From Motacilla alba alba (lineage: Eukaryota; Chordata; Aves; Passeriformes; Motacillidae): 64,000 bases of DNA. The translations under genes were made by a program, and so were the position numbers. Shown here piece by piece: positions 63,401 to 64,000 of the stretch; within the stretch, counting starts at the first letter, position 1; each line of letters opens with the position of its first letter. Below the pieces are notes generated by a model. It was not told the origin of the DNA. It did not search any database and saw only the letters and a program-made list of their open reading frames with translations. The DNA lies in NCBI RefSeq assembly GCF_015832195.1, contig NC_052018.1, forward strand, positions 58,341,666 through 58,405,665, read 5' to 3'.

Positions 63401-64000
63401 ATCTCCAGCCAGGGACACAGAAAAATTGCATAGATAAACTGGATTACTGAACTAATTAACTCATACAATGCAGTTTGTGGAACCTACCTTAGTGAGAGTA
63501 TCTTCAAATCATTCAACACAATATATAATGTAATATCTGTATTTTTGCTTGTACGAAGACAAAGTTTTTGCATATTATCATCTCTTCTTAGAGTAGCTTA
63601 AAGGGTTGACTCAATTTCATTCTGCTGATGGACAAATTTTATTCTACTGATGACATGAATTGACCATAGTCACCCAGGAAGTCTAGCCCGCCTGACTGTT
63701 ACAGATATAAGGCAGGGAACTCAGATGCATCATTACCAAAGCAGTGAGTATGAAACAGTGTAAAAACTAATATTTCAGTGGAAATGTATTAACAAGAGTG
63801 CCTCAGCTATAGCATTAAGTGCAATCTAAAATAGGAGTAAAAGAAAGGCAGAACACCAACTTTCTGCTGCTGCAGGGTACTCTGCTGCTGCTGCGAGCGA
63901 GTAGTTCTTGCTTGCGCCAGCCATTCTTGAACACTGGGGCTTTGTGAGGAAACGAAGTCCAGATCACTCTCCTCCTTTTCTTGTAAAGATCCCTGCTTTG
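306..64000 (-). CDS. SYNE1: SYNE1 (nesprin-1) coding sequence, internal part, 42-exon join
   Basis: Nesprin-1 is a giant spectrin-repeat protein of the outer nuclear membrane. Its C-terminal KASH domain binds SUN1/2 and its N-terminal calponin-homology pair binds actin; both ends lie outside this window. Seen: 42 minus-strand exons with AG acceptors and GT (twice GC) donors. All are phase-compatible and read through with no stop, giving about 2,240 codons of alpha-helical, Leu/Glu/Gln-rich repeats that end in a Ser-rich acidic linker. The order of segments matches nesprin-1 as known from mammals. The paralogue SYNE2 was considered, but the linker, the DV23 insert and the alpha-isoform N-terminus all match nesprin-1. 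The join runs from 64000 down to 306; exons are listed separately. Loss of human SYNE1 causes recessive cerebellar ataxia, and mutations in its C-terminal region are linked to Emery-Dreifuss-type muscle disease. Confidence 0.95.
433..3381 (-). other. SYNE1: SYNE1 introns flanking exon 1292-1434
   Basis: Two introns (433-1291 and 1435-3381). AT-rich with scattered short homopolymers. No transposable element or additional exon recognised; the open frames here are short and lack splice context. Confidence 0.7.
1292..1434 (-). CDS. SYNE1: SYNE1 exon after the linker ([20 protein letters not shown])
   Basis: 143 nt. The minus strand reads [20 protein letters not shown], then [20 protein letters not shown] and DSTYKGY, closely matching nesprin-1. 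Acceptor CAG lies just above 1434. The donor is GTGCGTG after GGATAT, a weak U1 match. The first two bases complete the Gly codon left open by either the linker exon (4307-4637) or the DV23 exon (3382-3450), so both splice forms stay in frame. Confidence 0.92.
3382..3450 (-). CDS. SYNE1: SYNE1 alternative DV23 exon
   Basis: 69-nt cassette exon. Acceptor: a T-rich tract ending TTTTTTCAG above 3450. Donor: GTAGGC at 3376-3381. With the G carried over from the previous exon it reads [11 protein letters not shown], then [12 protein letters not shown], exactly 23 residues starting Asp-Val. That matches the alternatively spliced DV23 insert known in nesprin-1. Its length is a multiple of three and it begins and ends in the same phase as the introns around it, so inclusion or skipping keeps the frame. 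It lies between the LEWD-bearing linker and the last spectrin repeats. Confidence 0.88.
3451..4306 (-). other. SYNE1: SYNE1 intron between DV23 exon and linker exon
   Basis: 856 bp. A T-rich tract directly precedes the DV23 acceptor. Otherwise no repeat, exon or RNA gene recognised. Confidence 0.7.
4307..4637 (-). CDS. SYNE1: SYNE1 exon: acidic Ser-rich linker with LEWD motif
   Basis: 331 nt, the longest exon here. It reads [20 protein letters not shown], then [38 protein letters not shown] and ends [11 protein letters not shown]. This is the disordered linker between spectrin-repeat blocks, not a helix bundle. It carries the W-acidic kinesin-light-chain motif LEWD. I place the acceptor at TTCTAG (4638-4643 on +) because it gives LTDDEH in phase with the previous exon. 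A second AG seven bases inside would break the frame. The donor is GTATGG at 4301-4306. Its 5' half is CpG-rich, unlike the surrounding introns. Confidence 0.93.
4422..4433 (-). other. SYNE1: LEWD kinesin-1 light-chain binding motif
   Basis: Codons CTG GAG TGG GAT encode Leu-Glu-Trp-Asp followed by HDYD, a W-acidic motif in disordered sequence. In nesprin-1 and nesprin-2, LEWD motifs recruit kinesin-1 light chains to the nuclear envelope and spread nuclei in myotubes. Seen: the motif and its acidic context. Known: its binding role in mammals. Inferred: the same role here. Confidence 0.8.
4638..6469 (-). other. SYNE1: SYNE1 introns flanking exon 5519-5710
   Basis: Two introns (4638-5518, 5711-6469). 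The second has a short pyrimidine stretch (about 6386-6425). No mobile element or extra exon recognised. Confidence 0.7.
5519..5710 (-). CDS. SYNE1: SYNE1 spectrin-repeat exon ([20 protein letters not shown])
   Basis: 192 nt, 64 whole codons. Reads [20 protein letters not shown] and later [20 protein letters not shown], ending LIRLP, essentially the mammalian sequence. It forms the end of the repeat block just before the linker. Acceptor is CACAG above 5710; donor is GTGTGT. Confidence 0.95.
6470..6607 (-). CDS. SYNE1: SYNE1 spectrin-repeat exon ([20 protein letters not shown])
   Basis: 138 nt, 46 whole codons: [35 protein letters not shown], ending [10 protein letters not shown]. The VWL tryptophan is the conserved helix-A core residue of a spectrin repeat. 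Acceptor is CTCCAG; donor is GTAAAG at 6464-6469. Near-identical to the mammalian segment. Confidence 0.95.
6608..7019 (-). other. SYNE1: SYNE1 intron, 412 bp
   Basis: Short intron with no recognised repeat or exon. Confidence 0.75.
7020..7202 (-). CDS. SYNE1: SYNE1 spectrin-repeat exon ([20 protein letters not shown])
   Basis: 183 nt, 61 whole codons: [39 protein letters not shown], then [17 protein letters not shown]. The RWDNL element is a typical helix-C signature. Acceptor is TTTAG; donor is GTATTC. Strong match to nesprin-1, C-terminal repeat block shared with the alpha isoform. Confidence 0.95.
7203..10422 (-). other. SYNE1: SYNE1 intron, 3.2 kb
   Basis: AT-rich intron. It contains an A/T-rich stretch with TCAAA repeats (about 7491-7525) and a long purine tract (about 9092-9150). 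I see no CR1, LTR or exon in it. The open frames at 7557-8029 and 8565-8832 lack splice context or recognisable protein features. Confidence 0.65.
9092..9150 (+). repeat. A/G purine tract (simple repeat)
   Basis: About 60 bases of almost unbroken A with scattered G on the plus strand, so a polypyrimidine tract on the transcribed SYNE1 strand. Low-complexity sequence; no target-site duplication seen. Confidence 0.85.
10423..10573 (-). CDS. SYNE1: SYNE1 spectrin-repeat exon ([20 protein letters not shown])
   Basis: 151 nt; the first base completes the Lys codon begun in 12217-12404. Reads [39 protein letters not shown], ending AKEELKKFE, near-identical to mammalian nesprin-1. Acceptor is TTGCAG; donor is GTAATT. 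Confidence 0.95.
10574..12216 (-). other. SYNE1: SYNE1 intron, 1.6 kb
   Basis: AT-rich, with many short direct repeats such as the paired 'agaacttata' near 11126 and 11150. No exon, CR1 or LTR recognised. Confidence 0.7.
12217..12404 (-). CDS. SYNE1: SYNE1 spectrin-repeat exon ([20 protein letters not shown])
   Basis: 188 nt. Reads [40 protein letters not shown], then [15 protein letters not shown], ending with two bases of a Lys codon. Acceptor is TTCACCTGCAG; donor is GTAAGT. Very close to mammalian nesprin-1. It lies in the part shared by the giant and alpha isoforms. Confidence 0.95.
12405..16060 (-). other. SYNE1: SYNE1 intron, 3.7 kb
   Basis: Holds a minus-strand open frame of 161 codons (15016-15501) with no recognised domain and no suitable splice setting (see findings). 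No CR1 or LTR seen. Otherwise ordinary AT-rich intron. Confidence 0.65.
16061..16223 (-). CDS. SYNE1: SYNE1 spectrin-repeat exon; shared acceptor for giant and alpha isoforms
   Basis: 163 nt. The first G completes an Arg codon, then [39 protein letters not shown], ending [19 protein letters not shown] is a classic helix-A core. Acceptor is TTTACAG; donor is GTAAAATAC. Both the upstream giant-isoform exon (23127-23293) and the alpha first exon (20409-20500) end in AG with two bases of the same Arg codon, so either can splice here. Confidence 0.95.
16624..16810 (-). mobile_element. CR1 LINE 3' fragment
   Basis: Plus-strand text has the reverse-complement CR1 3'-end pattern: 'ctgggttggaagggatct', then 'tcatctagtccacctgc', 'agagccccatccagcctg' and 'caacctgttccag'. 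The element therefore reads on the minus strand, the same sense as SYNE1. Truncated and diverged; only the 3' untranslated portion remains. Confidence 0.8.
17035..17095 (+). repeat. T/G-rich low-complexity tract
   Basis: Runs of T broken by G, including four GTT/TTG units in series. Simple repeat within an intron. Confidence 0.8.
20409..20500 (-). CDS. SYNE1: SYNE1 alternative first exon, nesprin-1-alpha start
   Basis: Coding part of an alternative first exon. From ATG at 20500-20498 the minus strand reads [20 protein letters not shown], then [10 protein letters not shown] plus AG. That is 30 codons and two bases, completed as Arg by the first G of exon 16061-16223. Nesprin-1-alpha2, the short KASH-bearing muscle isoform, is known to start with a unique stretch of 31 residues of this type, so both length and sequence fit. 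It anchors the nuclear-envelope microtubule-organising proteins in muscle. The frame is open upstream to at least 20587 without another ATG. A second ATG at 20467-20465 has a stronger context (AGAATGG) than the first (TTCATGG). The only phase-compatible donor is GC (GCAGGC), which is odd. Confidence 0.88.
20501..20745 (-). promoter_or_regulatory. SYNE1: Putative muscle promoter / 5' UTR of nesprin-1-alpha
   Basis: Upstream flank of the alpha start codon. Seen on the minus strand: MCAT box CATTCCT (20733-20739), E-boxes CACATG (20712-20717), CACTTG (20673-20678) and CATTTG (20628-20633), and a one-mismatch MEF2-like site (20688-20697). No clear TATA box. Known: TEAD, MyoD-family and MEF2 factors act through these motifs in muscle genes, and nesprin-1-alpha rises during myogenesis. 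The transcription start is not determined; short motifs arise by chance, so the call is tentative. Confidence 0.45.
20746..23126 (-). other. SYNE1: SYNE1 intron upstream of the alpha first exon
   Basis: 2.4 kb. Could hold further alpha-isoform promoter elements. Apart from the short CR1 remnant at 22838-22907 I recognise nothing specific. Confidence 0.6.
22838..22907 (-). mobile_element. CR1 LINE 3' end remnant
   Basis: Short stretch resembling the reverse complement of a CR1 3' terminus: 'aacatagaactgttaagttt', 'gatcaagtccaacctacc'. Same sense as SYNE1. Confidence 0.6.
23127..23293 (-). CDS. SYNE1: SYNE1 spectrin-repeat exon ([20 protein letters not shown])
   Basis: 167 nt. Reads [40 protein letters not shown], then [11 protein letters not shown], leaving AG of an Arg codon. 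Acceptor is CTCTAG; donor is GTAAG. Used by the giant isoform and skipped by the alpha isoform, which starts downstream. Near-identical to mammals. Confidence 0.95.
23294..23730 (-). other. SYNE1: SYNE1 intron, 437 bp
   Basis: Short intron; no repeat or exon recognised. Confidence 0.75.
23731..23889 (-). CDS. SYNE1: SYNE1 spectrin-repeat exon ([20 protein letters not shown])
   Basis: 159 nt, 53 whole codons: [40 protein letters not shown], ending [17 protein letters not shown] is a helix-A core. Acceptor is TTTCAG, fed by an intron whose donor is GC (see 25801-25956); own donor is GTATAG. Confidence 0.95.
23890..25800 (-). other. SYNE1: SYNE1 intron with GC donor, 1.9 kb
   Basis: The intron begins (gene sense) with GCAAGT at 25800 and ends with AG at 23890. 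AT-rich, no mobile element recognised. Confidence 0.75.
25801..25956 (-). CDS. SYNE1: SYNE1 spectrin-repeat exon with GC donor ([20 protein letters not shown])
   Basis: 156 nt, 52 whole codons: [40 protein letters not shown], ending RQWEELCHQ. Acceptor is ATTAAG. After CACCAG the intron starts GCAAGT, a GC donor otherwise perfect for U1. The nearest GT, four bases further on, would shift the frame into the next exon. Confidence 0.94.
25957..26704 (-). other. SYNE1: SYNE1 intron, 748 bp
   Basis: No repeat or exon recognised. Confidence 0.75.
26705..26830 (-). CDS. SYNE1: SYNE1 spectrin-repeat exon ([20 protein letters not shown])
   Basis: 126 nt, 42 whole codons: [42 protein letters not shown]. 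Acceptor is TTTCAG; donor is GTAAAG. Close match to nesprin-1. Confidence 0.95.
27217..27265 (+). repeat. Imperfect tandem duplication
   Basis: Two adjacent copies of a segment containing 'cttctttaaat' ('taccttctttaaatcagc' then 'tatcttctttaaattagg'), about 27 bp apart. Confidence 0.7.
27650..28341 (-). mobile_element. Probable avian ERV-derived (LTR-like) repeat fragment
   Basis: A roughly 690-bp block that is GC-richer than its surroundings and made of repeated phrases: 'gctccagcatggggtccctc', 'cctatgggctgcag', 'ttccatggggtcacag', 'cttgggctgcag'. It ends near 'cactcaaacccaatacaa'. I recognise this as a high-copy avian interspersed repeat, probably endogenous-retrovirus derived, oriented in SYNE1 sense; the family name is uncertain. 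The long open frames inside (plus 27641-28312, minus 27609-28001) are by-products of its composition. No intact viral gene is present. Confidence 0.55.
28660..28854 (-). CDS. SYNE1: SYNE1 spectrin-repeat exon ([20 protein letters not shown])
   Basis: 195 nt, 65 whole codons: [40 protein letters not shown], then [22 protein letters not shown]. Acceptor is TTTGCAG; donor is GTAAGT. Near-identical to mammalian nesprin-1. Confidence 0.95.
28855..29553 (-). other. SYNE1: SYNE1 intron, 699 bp
   Basis: No repeat or exon recognised. Confidence 0.75.
29554..29788 (-). CDS. SYNE1: SYNE1 spectrin-repeat exon ([20 protein letters not shown])
   Basis: 235 nt. The first G completes an Arg codon, then [53 protein letters not shown], ending [12 protein letters not shown]. 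Contains one helix-C (QWQGV) and the next helix-A (KWLLEM). Acceptor is AATAG; donor is GTATGT. Confidence 0.95.
29789..30774 (-). other. SYNE1: SYNE1 intron, 986 bp
   Basis: No repeat or exon recognised. Confidence 0.75.
30775..30869 (-). CDS. SYNE1: SYNE1 spectrin-repeat exon ([20 protein letters not shown])
   Basis: 95 nt, the shortest constitutive exon here: [31 protein letters not shown] plus AG of an Arg codon. Acceptor is CAACAG; donor is GTAGAC. The incoming intron starts with a GC donor at 34622. Confidence 0.95.
30870..34622 (-). other. SYNE1: SYNE1 intron with GC donor, 3.8 kb
   Basis: Starts with GCAAGT at 34622. Contains a triple 12-bp tandem repeat (30996-31032) and a C/A-rich stretch (about 32340-32450). 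No exon or clear mobile element recognised. Confidence 0.7.
30996..31032 (+). repeat. Three tandem copies of a 12-bp unit
   Basis: The unit 'ccttaatagaaa' occurs three times head to tail with no mismatch. Confidence 0.9.
34623..34770 (-). CDS. SYNE1: SYNE1 spectrin-repeat exon with GC donor ([20 protein letters not shown])
   Basis: 148 nt. The first base completes a Ser codon, then [49 protein letters not shown]. Acceptor is TTTCTTTCAG. After CACGAG the intron starts GCAAGT. Using the GT four bases on would add GCAA and shift the frame against exon 30775-30869, so the GC donor is required. Confidence 0.94.
34771..36280 (-). other. SYNE1: SYNE1 introns flanking exon 35071-35225
   Basis: Introns 34771-35070 and 35226-36280. 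Ordinary AT-rich sequence; nothing further recognised. Confidence 0.75.
35071..35225 (-). CDS. SYNE1: SYNE1 spectrin-repeat exon ([20 protein letters not shown])
   Basis: 155 nt: [51 protein letters not shown], leaving AG of a Ser codon. Acceptor is TTGCAG; donor is GTGAGG. Virtually identical to the mammalian segment, one of the most conserved stretches in the window. Confidence 0.96.
36281..36427 (-). CDS. SYNE1: SYNE1 spectrin-repeat exon ([20 protein letters not shown])
   Basis: 147 nt, 49 whole codons: [57 protein letters not shown] is a helix-A core. Acceptor is ATTCAAG; donor is GTGACT. Confidence 0.95.
36428..37410 (-). other. SYNE1: SYNE1 intron, 983 bp
   Basis: No repeat or exon recognised, although the open frame of the next exon reads on into this intron. 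Confidence 0.7.
37411..37593 (-). CDS. SYNE1: SYNE1 spectrin-repeat exon ([20 protein letters not shown])
   Basis: 183 nt, 61 whole codons: [61 protein letters not shown]. Acceptor is CAACAG; donor is GTATGC. Close to nesprin-1. Confidence 0.95.
37594..38843 (-). other. SYNE1: SYNE1 intron, 1.25 kb, with long hairpin
   Basis: Contains the inverted repeat at 38402-38501. Otherwise AT-rich with a short A-run near 37771. No exon recognised. Confidence 0.75.
38402..38501. repeat. Near-perfect inverted repeat (46-bp stem, 8-nt loop)
   Basis: Arms 38402-38447 and 38456-38501 are reverse complements with two mismatches (at 38435 and 38440). The outer 33 pairs are unbroken. The left arm begins 'aatatagtcaaaggatttt' and the right arm ends 'aaaatcctttgactatatt'. 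Consistent with a small MITE or a recent snap-back insertion; either strand would fold as a stable hairpin. Confidence 0.93.
38844..39048 (-). CDS. SYNE1: SYNE1 spectrin-repeat exon ([20 protein letters not shown])
   Basis: 205 nt. The first G completes an Arg codon, then [73 protein letters not shown] is a helix-C signature and WQRYKD opens the next repeat. Acceptor is CCCCAG; donor is GTATGT. More GC-rich than its introns. Confidence 0.95.
39049..40978 (-). other. SYNE1: SYNE1 introns flanking exon 40257-40390
   Basis: Introns 39049-40256 and 40391-40978. AT-rich; nothing further recognised. Confidence 0.75.
40257..40390 (-). CDS. SYNE1: SYNE1 spectrin-repeat exon ([20 protein letters not shown])
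   Basis: 134 nt: [44 protein letters not shown] plus AG of an Arg codon. Acceptor is CTTTAG; donor is GTAGA. Close match to nesprin-1. Confidence 0.95.
40979..41149 (-). CDS. SYNE1: SYNE1 spectrin-repeat exon ([20 protein letters not shown])
   Basis: 171 nt, 57 whole codons: [57 protein letters not shown]. Acceptor is TCTAAG; donor is GTGAAA. Confidence 0.95.
41150..41873 (-). other. SYNE1: SYNE1 intron, 724 bp
   Basis: No repeat or exon recognised. Confidence 0.75.
41874..42029 (-). CDS. SYNE1: SYNE1 spectrin-repeat exon ([20 protein letters not shown])
   Basis: 156 nt, 52 whole codons: [60 protein letters not shown] is a helix-C element. Acceptor is TTTTAG next to an A/T-rich tract; donor is GTAAAAG. 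Confidence 0.95.
42030..44797 (-). other. SYNE1: SYNE1 intron, 2.8 kb
   Basis: An A-run (42038-42062, with G) lies directly by the exon; on the transcribed strand it is the polypyrimidine tract. A second A/C-rich run is at 44321-44350, and short 'ctgggaaact' repeats lie at 42359-42398. No exon or clear mobile element. Confidence 0.7.
44798..44953 (-). CDS. SYNE1: SYNE1 spectrin-repeat exon ([20 protein letters not shown])
   Basis: 156 nt, 52 whole codons: [61 protein letters not shown] is a helix-A core. Acceptor is CTTTGCAG; donor is GTAATG. Confidence 0.95.
44954..45562 (-). other. SYNE1: SYNE1 intron, 609 bp
   Basis: No repeat or exon recognised. A plus-strand open frame of 102 codons (45371-45679) overlaps the neighbouring exon antisense and has no recognised feature. 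Confidence 0.7.
45563..45739 (-). CDS. SYNE1: SYNE1 spectrin-repeat exon ([20 protein letters not shown])
   Basis: 177 nt, 59 whole codons: [65 protein letters not shown] is helix C. Acceptor is CCTAG; donor is GTAAAG. Near-identical to mammals. Confidence 0.95.
45740..47221 (-). other. SYNE1: SYNE1 intron, 1.5 kb, mostly CR1
   Basis: Two thirds of this intron is a plus-strand CR1 fragment (45935-46915). The rest is AT-rich. Confidence 0.8.
45935..46915 (+). mobile_element. CR1 LINE fragment, decayed reverse-transcriptase region
   Basis: Reads as CR1 ORF2 on the plus strand, antisense to SYNE1. It has 'gggaagatcatggaacagat', 'gtaaggcttttgacacagtc', 'ccaattagag'-type and 'gtccctcaaggctct' phrases of the reverse-transcriptase domain. 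A surviving frame at 46651-46929 contains [22 protein letters not shown] and SREVI-like pieces typical of the CR1 C-terminal region. Frameshifts and stops break the rest, so it cannot be active. Truncated at 5'; the usual 3' tail is also missing. Confidence 0.9.
47222..47371 (-). CDS. SYNE1: SYNE1 spectrin-repeat exon ([20 protein letters not shown])
   Basis: 150 nt, 50 whole codons: [59 protein letters not shown] is helix A. Acceptor is CAACAG; donor is GTACTG. Confidence 0.95.
47372..48197 (-). other. SYNE1: SYNE1 intron, 826 bp
   Basis: No repeat or exon recognised. Confidence 0.75.
48198..48380 (-). CDS. SYNE1: SYNE1 spectrin-repeat exon ([20 protein letters not shown])
   Basis: 183 nt, 61 whole codons: [67 protein letters not shown] is helix C. 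Acceptor is TTACAG; donor is GTGAGA. Confidence 0.95.
48381..48755 (-). other. SYNE1: SYNE1 intron, 375 bp
   Basis: Short intron; nothing recognised. Confidence 0.75.
48756..48888 (-). CDS. SYNE1: SYNE1 spectrin-repeat exon ([20 protein letters not shown])
   Basis: 133 nt. The first G completes an Arg codon, then [54 protein letters not shown] is helix A. Acceptor is GCCAG; donor is GTAAGT. Confidence 0.95.
48889..49819 (-). other. SYNE1: SYNE1 intron, 931 bp
   Basis: No repeat or exon recognised. Confidence 0.75.
49820..50016 (-). CDS. SYNE1: SYNE1 spectrin-repeat exon ([20 protein letters not shown])
   Basis: 197 nt: [65 protein letters not shown] plus AG of an Arg codon. ERWLSNT is helix C. 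Acceptor is ATTACAG; donor is GTAATG. Confidence 0.95.
50400..50455 (+). repeat. AT-rich imperfect tandem repeat
   Basis: About six degenerate copies of a 9-10 bp unit 'aaattatt(a)t', purely A/T over more than 50 bases. Confidence 0.8.
51440..52695 (+). mobile_element. CR1 LINE, old decayed copy with 3' end
   Basis: Plus-strand CR1 phrases survive: 'ttcagcctcaccttgatctc', 'ggctgacaggttgcaatggg', then the 3' untranslated hallmarks 'gaggttgtgggaa', 'ggaggctggactagatgact' and 'agagatcccttcaagccc'. The coding part is destroyed by stops and indels. Antisense to SYNE1. Its 3' end stops about 27 bp short of the exon donor at 52722. Confidence 0.8.
52723..52854 (-). CDS. SYNE1: SYNE1 spectrin-repeat exon ([20 protein letters not shown])
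   Basis: 132 nt, 44 whole codons: [44 protein letters not shown]. Acceptor is TTGTAG; donor is GTTGGT, a weak match. A CR1 3' end abuts this donor. Confidence 0.95.
52855..53288 (-). other. SYNE1: SYNE1 intron, 434 bp
   Basis: Short intron with a T-run near 52909; nothing else recognised. Confidence 0.75.
53289..53462 (-). CDS. SYNE1: SYNE1 spectrin-repeat exon ([20 protein letters not shown])
   Basis: 174 nt, 58 whole codons: [58 protein letters not shown]. Acceptor is TTTTTCAG; donor is GTGAGA. Confidence 0.95.
54060..54652 (+). mobile_element. Solo LTR of an avian endogenous retrovirus
   Basis: A 593-bp block starting TGTCCTGATTTCAGCTGGGA and ending in CATGACA, the TG...CA form of an LTR. 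I recognise the body ('aatgttgataacacactgat', 'gtcaaggacttttcagcttc') as a common avian ERV LTR. Flanks 'ataag' and 'aaaag' are a plausible decayed 5-bp target duplication. No viral coding sequence is attached, so it is solo. Antisense to SYNE1 and only 48 bp from the exon donor at 54700. Within it a 22-bp unit is duplicated in tandem (54542-54585). Confidence 0.78.
54542..54585 (+). repeat. 22-bp tandem duplication inside the LTR
   Basis: Two adjacent copies ('acctctgcttctgattctcc'/'acctttgcttccgattctcc') differing at two positions. Confidence 0.85.
54701..54901 (-). CDS. SYNE1: SYNE1 spectrin-repeat exon ([20 protein letters not shown])
   Basis: 201 nt, 67 whole codons: [67 protein letters not shown]. 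Acceptor is CCCCCCAG; donor is GTAAG. A solo LTR ends 48 bp past the donor. Confidence 0.95.
54902..56430 (-). other. SYNE1: SYNE1 intron, 1.5 kb
   Basis: An A/C-rich low-complexity tract lies at 55600-55650. No exon or clear mobile element recognised. Confidence 0.7.
56431..56550 (-). CDS. SYNE1: SYNE1 spectrin-repeat exon ([20 protein letters not shown])
   Basis: 120 nt, 40 whole codons: [40 protein letters not shown]. Acceptor is ATGCAG; donor is GTATGG. Confidence 0.95.
56551..59677 (-). other. SYNE1: SYNE1 introns flanking exon 58274-58375
   Basis: Introns 56551-58273 and 58376-59677. AT-rich, with a small 11-bp-stem palindrome at 57626-57657 and several T-runs. No exon or mobile element recognised. 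Confidence 0.7.
58274..58375 (-). CDS. SYNE1: SYNE1 spectrin-repeat exon ([20 protein letters not shown])
   Basis: 102 nt, 34 whole codons: [34 protein letters not shown]. Acceptor is CTCCTGCAG; donor is GTACGA. Confidence 0.95.
59678..59887 (-). CDS. SYNE1: SYNE1 spectrin-repeat exon ([20 protein letters not shown])
   Basis: 210 nt, 70 whole codons: [70 protein letters not shown]. Acceptor is AATTAG; donor is GTATGA. Clear nesprin-1 homology with moderate divergence. Confidence 0.95.
59888..60712 (-). other. SYNE1: SYNE1 intron, 825 bp, with CR1 3' piece
   Basis: Holds the CR1 fragment at 60098-60375; the rest is unrecognised. Confidence 0.75.
60098..60375 (-). mobile_element. CR1 LINE 3' fragment
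   Basis: Reverse-complement CR1 3' region on the plus strand: 'catctgggttggattaaaag', 'tcatctagtccaaccctcct', 'aaccctctcaagcctgaact', 'cttcctctctgggcaacctg', 'gaaagatttcttccttatat'. Same sense as SYNE1, 5'-truncated. Confidence 0.85.
60713..60868 (-). CDS. SYNE1: SYNE1 spectrin-repeat exon ([20 protein letters not shown])
   Basis: 156 nt, 52 whole codons: [61 protein letters not shown] is helix A. Acceptor is GCCCAG; donor is GTGAGG. Only 160 bp of intron separates it from the exon upstream. Confidence 0.95.
61029..61163 (-). CDS. SYNE1: SYNE1 exon with tandem NAGNAG acceptor ([11 protein letters not shown])
   Basis: 135 nt if the first CAG is exon, 132 nt if it is skipped. Reads (Q)[44 protein letters not shown]. 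Acceptor text is CCCTCAGCAG, two AGs three bases apart, so one Gln can be in or out. Donor is GTAATT. A less helical inter-repeat segment. Confidence 0.92.
61164..61965 (-). other. SYNE1: SYNE1 intron, 802 bp
   Basis: No repeat or exon recognised. Confidence 0.75.
61966..62116 (-). CDS. SYNE1: SYNE1 exon ([20 protein letters not shown])
   Basis: 151 nt. The first T completes a codon, then [57 protein letters not shown] is a helix-C signature after a short acidic insert. Acceptor is ATTCAG; donor is GTAGCT. Confidence 0.94.
62117..63152 (-). other. SYNE1: SYNE1 intron, 1.0 kb
   Basis: A T/G-rich low-complexity tract at 62563-62638; otherwise unrecognised AT-rich sequence. Confidence 0.7.
62563..62638 (+). 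repeat. T/G-rich low-complexity tract
   Basis: About 75 bases of T-runs separated by G and GG. Confidence 0.8.
63153..63259 (-). CDS. SYNE1: SYNE1 exon ([20 protein letters not shown])
   Basis: 107 nt: [35 protein letters not shown] plus AA, completed as Asn by the T of the next exon. Acceptor is TGCTAG; donor is GTATGC. Confidence 0.93.
63260..63861 (-). other. SYNE1: SYNE1 intron, about 600 bp
   Basis: No repeat or exon recognised. Confidence 0.75.
63862..64000 (-). CDS. SYNE1: SYNE1 exon, cut by the window edge ([20 protein letters not shown])
   Basis: Partial exon whose 5' part lies beyond 64000. Reads [55 protein letters not shown] is a helix-A core, followed by a CAG-coded Gln-rich turn. 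The donor after AAA is GTTGGT, a weak match. The boundary is good to about one base. Confidence 0.88.

Noticed and set aside
306..64000. Assignment to SYNE2 (nesprin-2) or another spectrin-family gene
   Set aside because: The linker sequence, the alpha-isoform N-terminus, DV23 placement and many repeats match nesprin-1 closely. Dystrophin and spectrin lack the linker and the KASH-side segments.
1..64000. tRNA, rRNA, CRISPR, operon or bacterial promoter features
   Set aside because: Nothing resembling these was seen; the window is an intron-rich vertebrate locus where such features are not expected.

Overview
This window is vertebrate nuclear DNA, most likely from a bird. It is AT-rich and intron-dominated, carries several CR1 LINE fragments and an avian-type LTR, and holds one gene: SYNE1 (nesprin-1), read on the minus strand. 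Identification rests on exon-by-exon similarity to the nesprin-1 protein as I know it from mammals. The clearest diagnostic segments are [20 protein letters not shown], the DV23 insert and the nesprin-1-alpha N-terminus. I could not run a search, and species cannot be named from the sequence alone.

From high to low coordinates (5'->3' of the gene) I place 42 exons of the full-length transcript. They begin with an exon cut by the right edge (63862-64000) and end with the exon at 306-432. Together they make about 6.7 kb of coding sequence, roughly 2,240 codons. Every junction is phase-consistent. They encode tandem spectrin repeats, then an acidic Ser-rich disordered linker (4307-4637) with the kinesin-light-chain motif LEWD, then the small alternative DV23 exon (3382-3450), then the start of the last repeats. 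The actin-binding calponin-homology domains lie beyond the right edge. The final repeats and the KASH membrane anchor lie beyond the left edge.

Inside the intron 16224-23126 is an alternative first exon (coding part 20409-20500). It encodes the 31-residue unique N-terminus of the short muscle isoform nesprin-1-alpha and splices to the same acceptor as the giant isoform. Its upstream flank holds an MCAT box, three E-boxes and a MEF2-like site, so it is a plausible internal muscle promoter.

Three introns appear to use GC rather than GT donors: after exons 25801-25956 and 34623-34770, and after the alpha first exon. Other points of note are a NAGNAG acceptor (61160-61166), a near-perfect 46-bp intronic hairpin (38402-38501), and two transposable-element insertions within about 50 bp of exon donors (LTR at 54060-54652, CR1 at 51440-52695).

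The rest is intron. CR1 pieces lie at 16624, 22838, 45935, 51440 and 60098, and a probable ERV-derived repeat at 27650-28341. Low-complexity tracts and unremarkable AT-rich sequence make up the remainder. I see no second host gene, RNA gene or CRISPR array. The gene product is a giant outer-nuclear-membrane scaffold of the LINC complex, which couples nuclei to actin, microtubule motors and SUN proteins.
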